NCBI RefSeq assembly: GCF_024298825.1 | Contig: NZ_CP101153.1 | Location: 2,542,001-2,606,000 of the forward strand | DNA: 64,000 nucleotides | Direction: 5' to 3' | Source of the DNA: Haloglomus salinum | GTDB lineage: Archaea > Halobacteriota > Halobacteria > Halobacteriales > Haloarculaceae | In this document: piece by piece, positions 16,574 to 24,113 of the stretch | Layout: every line of letters starts with the position of its first letter | Numbering within the stretch: position 1 is the stretch's first letter | Program-made: the position numbers and the translations under genes | Notes under the pieces: generated by a model | The model's input: the letters and a program-made list of their open reading frames with translations, nothing else | Told to the model about the DNA's origin: nothing | The model's database searches: none

Positions 16574-17398
16574 ATGGAGACAGAAGTGATCGCACTTATG
16601 ACGCACACAGAACACACAGCCGCGTCATCGGATGAATCGCAGTGGAAACGAAGGGGGGTATCACCCCCGCGTGAGCGTCCGGTACTCGAGCACGTGACCG
16701 ACACCACCGCCGATGGGGGTGGGTCGACCACTCGGGCCGGTGGGGACAGCGGCGGCCATCGTCGGACCGGCGACCCCCGGCGGCCGCACGCCCTCGCTCC
16801 CGACACGAGTCGGCTGGACGGGCGCTCGGCCCGCGCGTGGACGGAGCCGATGGCGGTGACGGCGCTGGGCGAGGGTCGCTACGAGGTCGAGAACAGCGAG
16901 GGGCGTACCTACGTCGTCGACCTGCCCGAGAGCGACTGCACCTGCCCGGACCACCGCATCCGGGGCGAGTCCTGCAAGCACCTCCGCCGGGTGGCTATCG
17001 AGGTGACGCGGGGACAGGTTCCGGCCCCCGGAAAGATTCGGGGGACCTGCCGGGGCTGCGAGCGCGCGGCGTTCGTCCCCGAGGACGGGCCCGCGTTCTG
17101 CCGGGCCTGCCGGCTGGAGCCGGGCGACCTCGCGACCGACCGCGAGACGGGCGACGCCGTCCTCGTCGTCCGGGTGACCGACGAGCGCGCCGACGCGGTC
17201 GCGGTCGACGGGACGGGCCGCTCCGTCGCGGACTACGAGACGAACGACGGCTACCCCGCCGACGACCCCGTGGTCGAGGTGGTGTACCCGTTCGGCGGCA
17301 ACGAACCCCTGACCGAGCGCCGGCGCTACTCGTTCCCGCACTCGCGGCTCCTGCCCCGCGACGCGGCGCTGGTCGACGCGGGCGTCGGCGACGCCTGA
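16574..17398 (+). CDS. SWIM zinc-finger protein with additional Cys-pair ribbon
   Basis: A 274-aa protein. A Ser/Thr/Gly-rich N-terminal segment (~85 residues) leads to SRLDGRSARAWTE and a SWIM domain near residues 90-145. The zinc motif is CxC-x(10)-CxH (CTCPDHRIRGESCKH). Next comes a two-pair ribbon (CRGCERAAF ... FCRACRL), followed by DLATDRETGDAVLVVRV and a beta-rich C-terminal domain. SWIM domains bind DNA or protein partners; in archaea some act with recombination proteins, but no partner is encoded here. ATG 16574 is taken because CTTAT at 16546-16550 lies a leaderless distance upstream; 16598 is the alternative. Confidence 0.8.
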   Translation: METEVIALMTHTEHTAASSDESQWKRRGVSPPRERPVLEHVTDTTADGGGSTTRAGGDSGGHRRTGDPRRPHALAPDTSRLDGRSARAWTEPMAVTALGEGRYEVENSEGRTYVVDLPESDCTCPDHRIRGESCKHLRRVAIEVTRGQVPAPGKIRGTCRGCERAAFVPEDGPAFCRACRLEPGDLATDRETGDAVLVVRVTDERADAVAVDGTGRSVADYETNDGYPADDPVVEVVYPFGGNEPLTERRRYSFPHSRLLPRDAALVDAGVGDA

Positions 17399-17415
17399 GG
17401 CGGCGCCCCACGAGC

Positions 17416-17595
17416 CTACTCCTCGCCCTCGAGCCCGACGAAGACGGTCTTCAGTTTGCGACCACAGTCCGGACAGCAGAAGCTCTGCCACTTCTCGGGG
17501 TCGAGGCCGCCGATGGTCTCGGTCCGCGTGGCGGCCTCGGCAGCCACGTCGCGGTCGCACGTGTCACAGTGGAACGAGTCCGGGACGCCTGGCAC
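17416..17595 (-). CDS. Small zinc beta-ribbon protein
   Basis: A 59-aa protein from GTG 17595. It has CDTC near the start and CCPDCGRK near the end, which together could bind one zinc ion, and ends in an acidic tail GLEGEE. The frame is open up to a GTG at 17661 that overlaps the stop of the upstream htrA-like gene by four bases, so a longer 81-aa form coupled to it is possible. The shorter start is preferred because the extra 22 residues (Arg-rich) do not look like protein-coding sequence. It is convergent with the SWIM gene. No function is assigned. Confidence 0.6.
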   Translation of the reverse strand: MPGVPDSFHCDTCDRDVAAEAATRTETIGGLDPEKWQSFCCPDCGRKLKTVFVGLEGEE

Positions 17596-17657
17596 ACCAC
17601 GGCGTAGCCGTCGCGCTGCCGAGTGCGTTTCGCCCGGACGGTCGAGACTTCGCCGAG

Positions 17658-18836
17658 TCACTCGGGGGTCGGCCGCTCCCCCAGCGTCAGCGAGACGGTC
17701 CGTTCCTCCCCATCGCGGATGATGCCGACCGCGAGTTCGTCGCCGGGACTCGTCTCCAGCGCGAGGTGGATGGAGAGGTCGTTCAGCGTCTCGATGGGCG
17801 TGTCGTCCAGCCGGCGGATGACATCGCCGCCGGTGGGGACCTCGACGTTGTTGACCGTCTTCGAGCCGTCCGACCCGCGGAGGACACCGGTCGCCGGGCT
17901 GTCGTCGCGGACGCTGGCGACGTAGGCACCCTTCACGGCCGGCAGGTCGTTCCCCTCGGCGAGCACGGGCGTCACCGGCCGGAGCCCGACGCCCATGAAC
18001 GAGTGCGTGTACTCGCCGGACTCCACGAGCGCGGGCAGCACGCGCTTCGAGAGCGCGGCGCTGACGGCGAACGCGATGTTGTCGCCCCCGCCGGAGTTGA
18101 CCACGCCGACCACGTTCGCGTCCAGGTCGACGAGCGGGCCGCCGCTGTTGCCGGGGTTGGCGGCGGCGTCCGTCTGGACCGCGTCCGGGATGACGAAGTC
18201 GTTCGCGGCCGGGAGCGAGCGGTCGATACCGCTGACGATGCCCGCCGAGACGGACTGGCCGAGACCGAACGGCGCACCCACGGCGATGACCTCCGTCCCG
18301 ACCGGTGGTTCGCGCTCGACGAACGAGAGCGGGGTCGCGTAGTCGGGGAACGAGTCGACGCTGATGACGGCGAGGTCGGAGTAGACGTCGGCGCCGACCA
18401 CCTCTCCCTCGCGCCAGTCCTGCTCGGCGAAGCCCACCTCGAACGTCTCGCCCCCCTCGACGACGTGCTGGTTGGTGACGACGTGCCCGTCGTAGACGAA
18501 GCCCGAGCCCTGCCCGGCGCGCCCGTCCGGGCCGTACGCCCGGATGACCGCGACGCTCGATACCGTCGCCTCGTACGCCGCGGTGTACGGACTCGCCCCC
18601 TCGCCTGTCGAACCGGGGCCGCCCCCCGACGCGTCGGTCGGCGTGTCGGTCGCGCCGTCGGGCTGGTCGGTGGTACTCCCGACGAACCCGGTCGAACAGC
18701 CGGCCAGCGCCGCCGCTGTCCCGGCTGCACCGAGCAGGAACGCCCGCCGGGAGCGGGGCACGCTGCCCTCACCGCTGGTCCGCCCCCCCGGGCTGGCTCC
18801 CGTACCGTCACCACGACCGTCGTTGCCGTCGTTCAC
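17658..18836 (-). CDS. HtrA/DegP-like Tat-exported trypsin-type serine protease with PDZ domain
   Basis: Surface-anchored quality-control protease, 392 aa from GTG 18836. The N-terminus has the twin-arginine motif SRRAFLLGAAG and a lipobox (ALAGC), then a Thr/Pro/Gly linker. The S1 domain shows the triad: His in TNQHVVEGG (about residue 124), Asp in YSDLAVISVD (about 155) and Ser in NPGNSGGPLVDL (about 231). The C-terminal ~100 residues are a PDZ domain, with GAYVASVRDDSPA, GGDVIRRLDDTPI and LALETSPGDELAVGI. Trimeric assembly is typical of the family. It is divergent from larE across 146 bp. The upstream reading frame to 18935 looks non-coding. Confidence 0.9.
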   Translation of the reverse strand: MNDGNDGRGDGTGASPGGRTSGEGSVPRSRRAFLLGAAGTAAALAGCSTGFVGSTTDQPDGATDTPTDASGGGPGSTGEGASPYTAAYEATVSSVAVIRAYGPDGRAGQGSGFVYDGHVVTNQHVVEGGETFEVGFAEQDWREGEVVGADVYSDLAVISVDSFPDYATPLSFVEREPPVGTEVIAVGAPFGLGQSVSAGIVSGIDRSLPAANDFVIPDAVQTDAAANPGNSGGPLVDLDANVVGVVNSGGGDNIAFAVSAALSKRVLPALVESGEYTHSFMGVGLRPVTPVLAEGNDLPAVKGAYVASVRDDSPATGVLRGSDGSKTVNNVEVPTGGDVIRRLDDTPIETLNDLSIHLALETSPGDELAVGIIRDGEERTVSLTLGERPTPE

Positions 18837-18982
18837 ACGCCGGATTCGGCCGCCCCGGCCAAAGACCCACCGCCATCGGGCACGGACGGGGCCGACCCGG
18901 GACGCCGGCTCGGTCGGCAGTCCGTGCACGGGCACGGCTGCTGACCCGTGCGCTTTTGCTTGCGCTCGCCCTCGTTCCGACG

Positions 18983-19912
18983 ATGACCGACGACGCTGCT
19001 GCCGACCCGGCGGAGGAGTCGCTCGACCCCTCGGTCCGCGAGCGGGCGGCGGCCGTCCGCGAGTCGCTGGCCGAGCTGGACGGCGTCCTCGTCGCGTTCT
19101 CGGGGGGTGTCGACTCCGCCGTCGTGGCCGCGCTGGCCCACGACGCCCTCGGCGACGATGCGGTCGCCTGTACCGCCCGGAGCGAGACCCTCCCCGCCGA
19201 GGAACTCGACGACGCCCGCCGCGTCGCCGAGGAGATCGGTATCCGCCACGAGGAGGTCACCTTCTCCGAACTCGACGACCCGAACTTCGTCGAGAACGGC
19301 GGCGACCGCTGCTACCACTGCCGGACGATGCGCCTGGGCGCCATGTTCGAGCGGGCCCGCGAACTCGACATCGACACCGTCTGCGACGGGACGAACGCCT
19401 CGGACCCCGGCGAGGGCCACCGCCCCGGCCTCCGCGCGGTCGAGGAGATGGACGCCTACTCCCCGCTGCTGGCCCACGATATCGACAAGGAGAACGTTCG
19501 CGCCATCGCCCGGGAGTACGACCTCTCGGTCGCGGACAAGCCCTCGATGGCGTGTCTCTCCTCCCGTATCCCGACCGGACTCGAGGTGACCGAGGAGCGC
19601 CTCTCGCGCGTGGAGAAGGCCGAACGCCTCCTCCGGACGTGGGGCTTCGAGCAGTTCCGCGTGCGCGACCACGACGGCCTCGCGCGCATCGAGGTCCGCG
19701 CCGACGAACTGGAGTACGCGCTCGACACCGACTTCGCGGCCGCCGCCCGCGACCACCTTCGCGACGCGGGCTTCGACCACGTCACGCTGGACCTCGCGGG
19801 CTACGAGACCGGCAGCGTCTCGCCCGAGGGCGAGACGGGGGCCGACGCCGACGACGGACTTCCCAGCGAGGCCGACGTGCTGGACGCCGAGTACCCGACC
19901 GGGGACGACTGA
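18983..19912 (+). CDS. larE: ATP-dependent sacrificial sulfur transferase LarE
   Basis: PP-loop ATPase of the nickel-pincer nucleotide pathway. LarE inserts sulfur into the pyridinium precursor of the cofactor used by lactate racemase and related enzymes. The PP-loop FSGGVDS lies at about residues 38-44. A CYHC pair and the Cys in KPSMACLSSRIP fit the type that may bind a [4Fe-4S] cluster rather than sacrificing one Cys; this is inference from Cys placement. The start is ATG 18983 (MTDDAAADP). The C-terminal ~30 residues are acidic. No larA, larB or larC is in the window, so the cofactor's user is unknown. Confidence 0.9.
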   Translation: MTDDAAADPAEESLDPSVRERAAAVRESLAELDGVLVAFSGGVDSAVVAALAHDALGDDAVACTARSETLPAEELDDARRVAEEIGIRHEEVTFSELDDPNFVENGGDRCYHCRTMRLGAMFERARELDIDTVCDGTNASDPGEGHRPGLRAVEEMDAYSPLLAHDIDKENVRAIAREYDLSVADKPSMACLSSRIPTGLEVTEERLSRVEKAERLLRTWGFEQFRVRDHDGLARIEVRADELEYALDTDFAAAARDHLRDAGFDHVTLDLAGYETGSVSPEGETGADADDGLPSEADVLDAEYPTGDD

Positions 19913-19979
19913 CCGCGCCGCTCTCCTCCCGACCGTTCTGACCACCGCCCTTTACGGGTGCGTCCGCCGACCGTCGGGT

Positions 19980-21065
19980 ATGGATGCGGACGCGGCGTCG
20001 GGGACGAGGGCGGACCGCCCCGGCGACGAACTCTGGGACGCGCTGGTGGCCGCCGGTGACCCGCTCGAACCGGCCGTCGAGGAGGCGGTCGAACTCGCCG
20101 CGGCGGGCGACCCGGTGGCCGTCGTCGGGGCCCCGTTCGGCGGCCGCGGCCGGGTGCTCGAGCGCGTCGCCGACCGGCTCGACGCGACCCACGAGCGGCT
20201 GGTGCCGGGTGCGGGCCTGCCGGCGCTCGACGGCCCGACGGTGCTGGCCGATGCCCACCACTCGTACCAGCGGACGGTCGGTGGGTTCGGGACGCTCGAG
20301 ACGCTCCTCGAGCGGGGCGCCCGGGCCGAGGGCCCGACCGTGACGGGCTGGAACCAGCACGCCTGGTCGTACCTCCTGCACGCCGTGGACATCGACGAGG
20401 CGTTCGAGGGGGTCGCGGTCCCGGCGGTCGACCGGGAGGTGCTGGGTGCGCTCGTCCGGCACTGGTCGCCCAGCATTACCTTCCGTGCCCCACCGGAGGA
20501 GGCGCGGGGTCTCCTCGGAATCGACCGACGGGTCTACTCGATTCCGGGCCTCGGTGAACGGGAGATCCCCGTCCCGGTCGTCGACACGGATGCTCTCGAC
20601 CACCGCGACGCCGAGGAGGACCCCGAGGCCGCGGTCATCCGGCGGCTGACGACGCTGTCCGACGGGAACCCGGGCGTCGCGCGGGCGCTCTGGGACGACT
20701 GTGTCGGGGATGCCGACCACGCCGCGGTCGACCCGACGGCGTTGCAGACGCCGGTCGAGCGCACGAGCGAGCGGGCCCGCGAGCGCGAGCGTGACCAGCG
20801 CGACCGCGGCACTGCGGGCGCGGGCACACCCTCGGGTGCCGACGACGCTGGCCTCGACCGTCCGACCGCGTTCTGCTGTCGGCTCGTTCTCGCGGCCGAA
20901 CGGCTCCCGCGCGAGGTCGTCGCCGAGAGCGTCGGGGATGCCGACCGCCTGCTCGGACGCCTCGAACGCCGGGGCTACGTGACGACGACCGATACGGCGG
21001 TCGCATTGCGGCCCGCGGCCGTCCCGGACGCCGTCGCCCTGACCGACGGGAGGCGGATACCGTGA
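19980..21065 (+). CDS. Degenerate P-loop NTPase-like protein coupled to MscS
   Basis: A 361-aa protein with an NTPase-like N-terminal domain. AVVGAPFGGRGRVL resembles a Walker A loop but lacks the Lys-Ser/Thr pair, and VLADAH may be a degenerate Walker B. The middle contains RLTTLSDGNPGVARALW, as in STAND-type ATPases. An acidic, low-complexity linker follows (RERERDQRDRG), and the C-terminal ~70 residues (LPREVVAESVGDADRLLGR) look like a winged-helix module. It ends with a 4-base overlap (GTGA) with the mechanosensitive channel gene, so the two are translationally coupled. No named family was recognised; a regulator of the channel or of turgor is possible but untested. Confidence 0.65.
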   Translation: MDADAASGTRADRPGDELWDALVAAGDPLEPAVEEAVELAAAGDPVAVVGAPFGGRGRVLERVADRLDATHERLVPGAGLPALDGPTVLADAHHSYQRTVGGFGTLETLLERGARAEGPTVTGWNQHAWSYLLHAVDIDEAFEGVAVPAVDREVLGALVRHWSPSITFRAPPEEARGLLGIDRRVYSIPGLGEREIPVPVVDTDALDHRDAEEDPEAAVIRRLTTLSDGNPGVARALWDDCVGDADHAAVDPTALQTPVERTSERARERERDQRDRGTAGAGTPSGADDAGLDRPTAFCCRLVLAAERLPREVVAESVGDADRLLGRLERRGYVTTTDTAVALRPAAVPDAVALTDGRRIP

Positions 21066-21880
21066 CGGGGTTCGTACCGGTCGCGCAGACGAACCCGCTC
21101 GCCGGCCTCCGGGTCGACGCCGGGACCGTCACCCAGGCGGTGCTGGTGCTGGTGGTCGCGTACGTGCTGGCGCGGCTCGTCGCCGCGGGCCTGTCGTTCG
21201 TCGCCGAGCGTGCGGGCGACCGCCGTATCGCGGTGAAGGTGTTCATCCCACTGGCCCGGTTCGTCATCTACGCGGTGGCCACCGCCTCCATCCTGGGCGG
21301 CATCTTCCAGCTCGGTTCGACGGAACTCGTCGCCGCCGGCGGCCTGCTCGGGGCCGCGCTCGGCTTCGGCATCAAGGACCTGTTCGCCAGCGTCATCGGC
21401 GGGCTGGTGGTCGTCTTCGAGCGGCCCTACCGCGTCGGCGACAAGGTCGGTCTCGGCGAACACTACGGCGAGGTGACCGACGTGGGACTGCGCGCGACCC
21501 GGCTCGTGACCCCGGACGACACGGAGGTCGTGGTGCCGAACCTGGCAATCTTCGGCGATTCCGTGGCGAACGCCAACGCCGGCGCCGCGGAGATGCTGGC
21601 GGTCGCCGAGGTCCACGTCGCCCCGACCGCCGACCACGAACGCGCCGTCGACATCGTCCGCGAGGCCGCGCTCACCTCGCCGTACGTCCGGCTCTCCGGC
21701 GAGCATCCCGTGACCGTCATCGTCGAGGATGGGCCCCACTACACGACCATCAGGGGGAAGGCGTACGTCGCGGACCTGCGCGACGAGTTCCCGTTCACCT
21801 CGGATGTGACCCGGCGGGCGCTGGCGGAGTTCGACGCGGCCGGCATCGAGCGCCCCCGGTTCGCGCCCGACGAGGCGTAG
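21062..21880 (+). CDS. mscS: MscS-family mechanosensitive ion channel
   Basis: Small-conductance mechanosensitive channel that releases solutes when the membrane stretches, protecting against hypo-osmotic shock. The 272-aa protein starts at GTG 21062. Three helices lie at about residues 18-40, 55-78 and 80-118. The pore helix and its downstream signature are AAGGLLGAALGFGIKDL and VVFERPYRVGDKV. The soluble beta domain has VTPDDTEVVVPNLAIFGD; the C-terminal alpha-beta domain ends PRFAPDEA. It is coupled to the upstream NTPase-like gene by overlap. Confidence 0.92.
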   Translation: MTGFVPVAQTNPLAGLRVDAGTVTQAVLVLVVAYVLARLVAAGLSFVAERAGDRRIAVKVFIPLARFVIYAVATASILGGIFQLGSTELVAAGGLLGAALGFGIKDLFASVIGGLVVVFERPYRVGDKVGLGEHYGEVTDVGLRATRLVTPDDTEVVVPNLAIFGDSVANANAGAAEMLAVAEVHVAPTADHERAVDIVREAALTSPYVRLSGEHPVTVIVEDGPHYTTIRGKAYVADLRDEFPFTSDVTRRALAEFDAAGIERPRFAPDEA

Positions 21881-21944
21881 GGGCCCACGTCGGCGGCGGC
21901 CGTCCCCGCACGGGATTTAAGATGTTCCCACGCGCCCCCACGGT

Positions 21945-22523
21945 ATGGACTACGAGTTGGCCATCGAGGGCGCGCCGGACACGATTCCCGGCGGGACCGG
22001 CGTGTTGCTGGTCCACCCGAGCACGGGCGAAACCGACCGCATCGACACGGACTTCCTGAAGACGGACACCGACCACCTGCTGGTCGTCTCCACCCGGACC
22101 ACCGCACGCGAGGTCCAGCAGAAACTGGAGTACTACGGCGTCGACGAGGAGAACGCCGTCATCCTCGATACGCTCTCGGTCGAGCGGGGCTACTCGCGGC
22201 GCTCGGCGAGCAACTTCCACTACGTCGGTGCGCCCGACGACCTGGACGGCATCGTGGAGGTCGTCCGCGAGTTTCTCGACACCCACGACGGCAAGCTCCG
22301 CATCAGCTTCGACTCCATCACGGAGCTGGCGTACTACGCCGACGAGGACCGCGCCCGCGGCGCCGTCGAGGACGTCCTCGCACTGCTCGCCGAGCACGAC
22401 GCCGTCGGCCTGTTCCACCTCGCCGAGGAGGTCCACGACGAGGCCGTCGTCGAGGGGTACCGCGAGCTGTTCGACGGGGTCGTCACACTCACGGCCGACG
22501 GGACGGTCACCTGCGAGTTCTGA
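21945..22523 (+). CDS. Conserved haloarchaeal KaiC/RAD55-like protein lacking a Walker A
   Basis: A 192-aa soluble protein with the alpha-beta layout of RecA-like domains. GGTGVLLVHPSTGETDRI sits where a P-loop would be but has no GK[ST]. HLLVVSTRTTAREVQQKL, VILDTLSVERGYSRRSA and ISFDSITELAYY follow as strand-helix units, with the last matching a Walker B-like position. Such degenerate KaiC-like proteins are numerous in haloarchaea and have no assigned role. The start is ATG 21945, after TTTAAGATG upstream. It is followed by thioredoxin on the opposite strand. Confidence 0.7.
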   Translation: MDYELAIEGAPDTIPGGTGVLLVHPSTGETDRIDTDFLKTDTDHLLVVSTRTTAREVQQKLEYYGVDEENAVILDTLSVERGYSRRSASNFHYVGAPDDLDGIVEVVREFLDTHDGKLRISFDSITELAYYADEDRARGAVEDVLALLAEHDAVGLFHLAEEVHDEAVVEGYRELFDGVVTLTADGTVTCEF

Positions 22524-22564
22524 GGGCGCTCGCCGGCCGGCGGCCGGCACAGAAGAGGGCCGGT

Positions 22565-22834
22565 TCAGGCGCCGGCGCGCTCCAGCGCGTCCTCGATGTC
22601 GTCGCGCTGGGTGACGCCGACGAACCGCTCGACGATGCCGTCGTCGTTCTCGATGATGAGCGTCGGCAGCGAGCGGACCTGGTACTCGTTGGCGACGTCC
22701 TGTTCCTCGTCGACGTTGACCTTCTCGAGGTCGAACCGGTCGCCCCAGTCCTCCTTCAGCTCGTCGAGGATGGGGTCCTGTGTCTTGCAGGGGCCACACC
22801 AGTCCGCGTGGAAGTCGTACAGGTTGACAGTCAT
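22565..22834 (-). CDS. trxA: Thioredoxin
   Basis: An 89-aa thiol-disulfide oxidoreductase with the active site WCGPC at residues 12-16 (HADWCGPCKTQDP). The cis-Pro loop is RSLPTLII, and FVGVTQRDDIEDAL closes the fold. It is shorter than the usual ~105 residues because the first beta-alpha unit is nearly absent, a form seen in some archaeal thioredoxins. CTTATGCG at about 22860-22867 is a plausible TATA element. It is convergent with the KaiC-like gene and divergent from the Sec61-beta gene. The redox partner is not visible in the window. Confidence 0.9.
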   Translation of the reverse strand: MTVNLYDFHADWCGPCKTQDPILDELKEDWGDRFDLEKVNVDEEQDVANEYQVRSLPTLIIENDDGIVERFVGVTQRDDIEDALERAGA

Positions 22835-22964
22835 GCTACCGCTGATTGCCGAGCCTCGCGCATAAGGATTTCCCAGCCGGGGGGTGCCGCCGGTTCATGC
22901 CGCCACGCCTGGGCGTTCCCGACAGGCCGAAAGGCTTAGGCACGGCGCTCGCCCACAGGTGGGT

Positions 22965-23126
22965 ATGAGCAGCGGACAGAACTCCGGCGGCCTGATGTCC
23001 AGTGCCGGGCTGGTCCGGTACTTCGACTCCGAGGACCGCAACGCACCGACCATCGACCCCAAGACGGTGGTCGCCTTCGGCGTCCTCTTCGGCGTTCTCA
23101 TCCAGGTCCTGAACGCGGTCGCCTGA
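22965..23126 (+). CDS. secG: Preprotein translocase subunit Sec61-beta (SecG-like)
   Basis: A 53-aa single-span membrane protein of the SecYE-beta translocon. The short polar N-terminus [20 protein letters not shown] is typical of archaeal Sec61-beta. It leads to [20 protein letters not shown] and one C-terminal transmembrane helix of ~18 residues. ATG 22965 is chosen because the upstream extension to 22884 is GC-rich, promoter-like sequence with CTTAGGC at 22934-22940. Its small size makes it easy to miss. Confidence 0.88.
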   Translation: MSSGQNSGGLMSSAGLVRYFDSEDRNAPTIDPKTVVAFGVLFGVLIQVLNAVA

Positions 23127-23312
23127 CCGGACCGCATCGTCTCCGATTCTCTCCACTCCCGCCAGCCGTGCCGCCGTGCACGAACGGTCGGACCAGCGAG
23201 CGCGAACGGGTCGCACTACCACGTCCAACGGAGAGCCAGCGCCCACGAAGAGATGCGCCGCTCGACGGGTGGAGAACGGGGAGAGAGAACCGCTGCCGGA
23301 TCGGTTCTCGGG

Positions 23313-23588
23313 CTAGTCGTCGGCTGCTGCGGGGGCCTCGGGTTCGCCCTCGGTCTCGGGCTGGACGATCTCGTAGAGGTTCTGCCGGGCGTCGGCGAAG
23401 TAGACGTCCTCCTCGACCGTGTCTATCTCCTCGAGTCGTTCGAGCGCGTAGCGGACCGTCCGGGCCGACAGCATCGACTCCTCGACGATGCCCTTCTGGG
23501 TCATGGGCCCGTTGTACTCGAGCACCTTGAAAACGAGCTTCGCGCTCGGCGGAAGGTCCGAGAGTTCCTCCGCGTCGGATTCTGCCAT
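23313..23588 (-). CDS. Winged helix-turn-helix transcriptional regulator (MarR/TrmB-like)
   Basis: A 91-aa protein that is essentially one winged-helix domain. LPPSAKLVFKVLEYNGPMTQ begins the fold, ESMLSARTVRYALERLEEI is the recognition region, and VYFADARQNLYEIV forms the wing. The tail is acidic and Ala-rich. GGAGGT lies five bases before the ATG and a TATA element (23617-23624) about 30 bases before, so either leaderless or SD-led initiation is possible. A general DNA-binding role is likely; targets are unknown. The 186-bp spacer toward Sec61-beta holds no recognised gene. Confidence 0.8.
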   Translation of the reverse strand: MAESDAEELSDLPPSAKLVFKVLEYNGPMTQKGIVEESMLSARTVRYALERLEEIDTVEEDVYFADARQNLYEIVQPETEGEPEAPAAADD

Positions 23589-23616
23589 CTGTACCTCCTA
23601 CTGACGCGTGCCATCC

Positions 23617-23624
23617 GTATAAAG
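23617..23624 (-). promoter_or_regulatory. TATA element and nearby SD of the winged-helix gene
   Basis: CTTTATAC on the minus strand, about 30 bases upstream of ATG 23588. GGAGGT at 23593-23598 is close to the predicted transcription start, so a Shine-Dalgarno role is uncertain. Confidence 0.5.
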
Positions 23625-23792
23625 ATTGAGGCATCGAGGCGCGTGCCGCCCGGAAACGGGGAGAACGGCATGGGCCGACCCGGTGGCACGAGGGTTACCA
23701 CACGGATGTCGGAGCCGGTCTGTGGCGCCATCGCGTGGTCGGGTCGGCGGACGGAGCGAACCGCTTTTGCCCGCGGGCAGACGAGACGAGGT

Positions 23793-24113
23793 ATGGCAAC
23801 CGACACGGTCGACCGTCGGACCGCGCACCTGCGCGGCGTGACGGTGACGACACTCGCGGCCCTCGCGGGCATCGCGGCCGCGCTGGTGTCGACCACCATC
23901 GCGACGGGCGCGACCGACCGGAGCGCGCTGTTCGTGCTCGTCGGCTTCACGTTCGCCCAGTTCGCCGTCCTGCAGGGCATCGACACCGTCGGCCTCCTCC
24001 AGCTCGATGTTGACGATTTCGGGGCCAAAGACGTTCTCTACGTCGTCTTCATGACGTTCGCGTTCTGGTTCGTCAGCTGGGGTGTCCTGCTCACCTCGGG
24101 GGCGTCGCTGTAA
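23793..24113 (+). CDS. EMC6-like small membrane protein
   Basis: A 106-aa protein with three membrane helices (about residues 20-40, 48-66 and 80-100) and a short charged loop (DVDDFGAKDVLYV). The layout resembles EMC6, a subunit of the eukaryotic ER membrane-insertion complex with archaeal relatives. Identification rests on helix pattern and on context rather than on a firm motif. Its stop overlaps the RLI start in TAATG, so the two are translationally coupled. Coupling an insertion-related protein to the ribosome-splitting ATPase would make sense, but the link is inferred. Confidence 0.62.
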   Translation: MATDTVDRRTAHLRGVTVTTLAALAGIAAALVSTTIATGATDRSALFVLVGFTFAQFAVLQGIDTVGLLQLDVDDFGAKDVLYVVFMTFAFWFVSWGVLLTSGASL

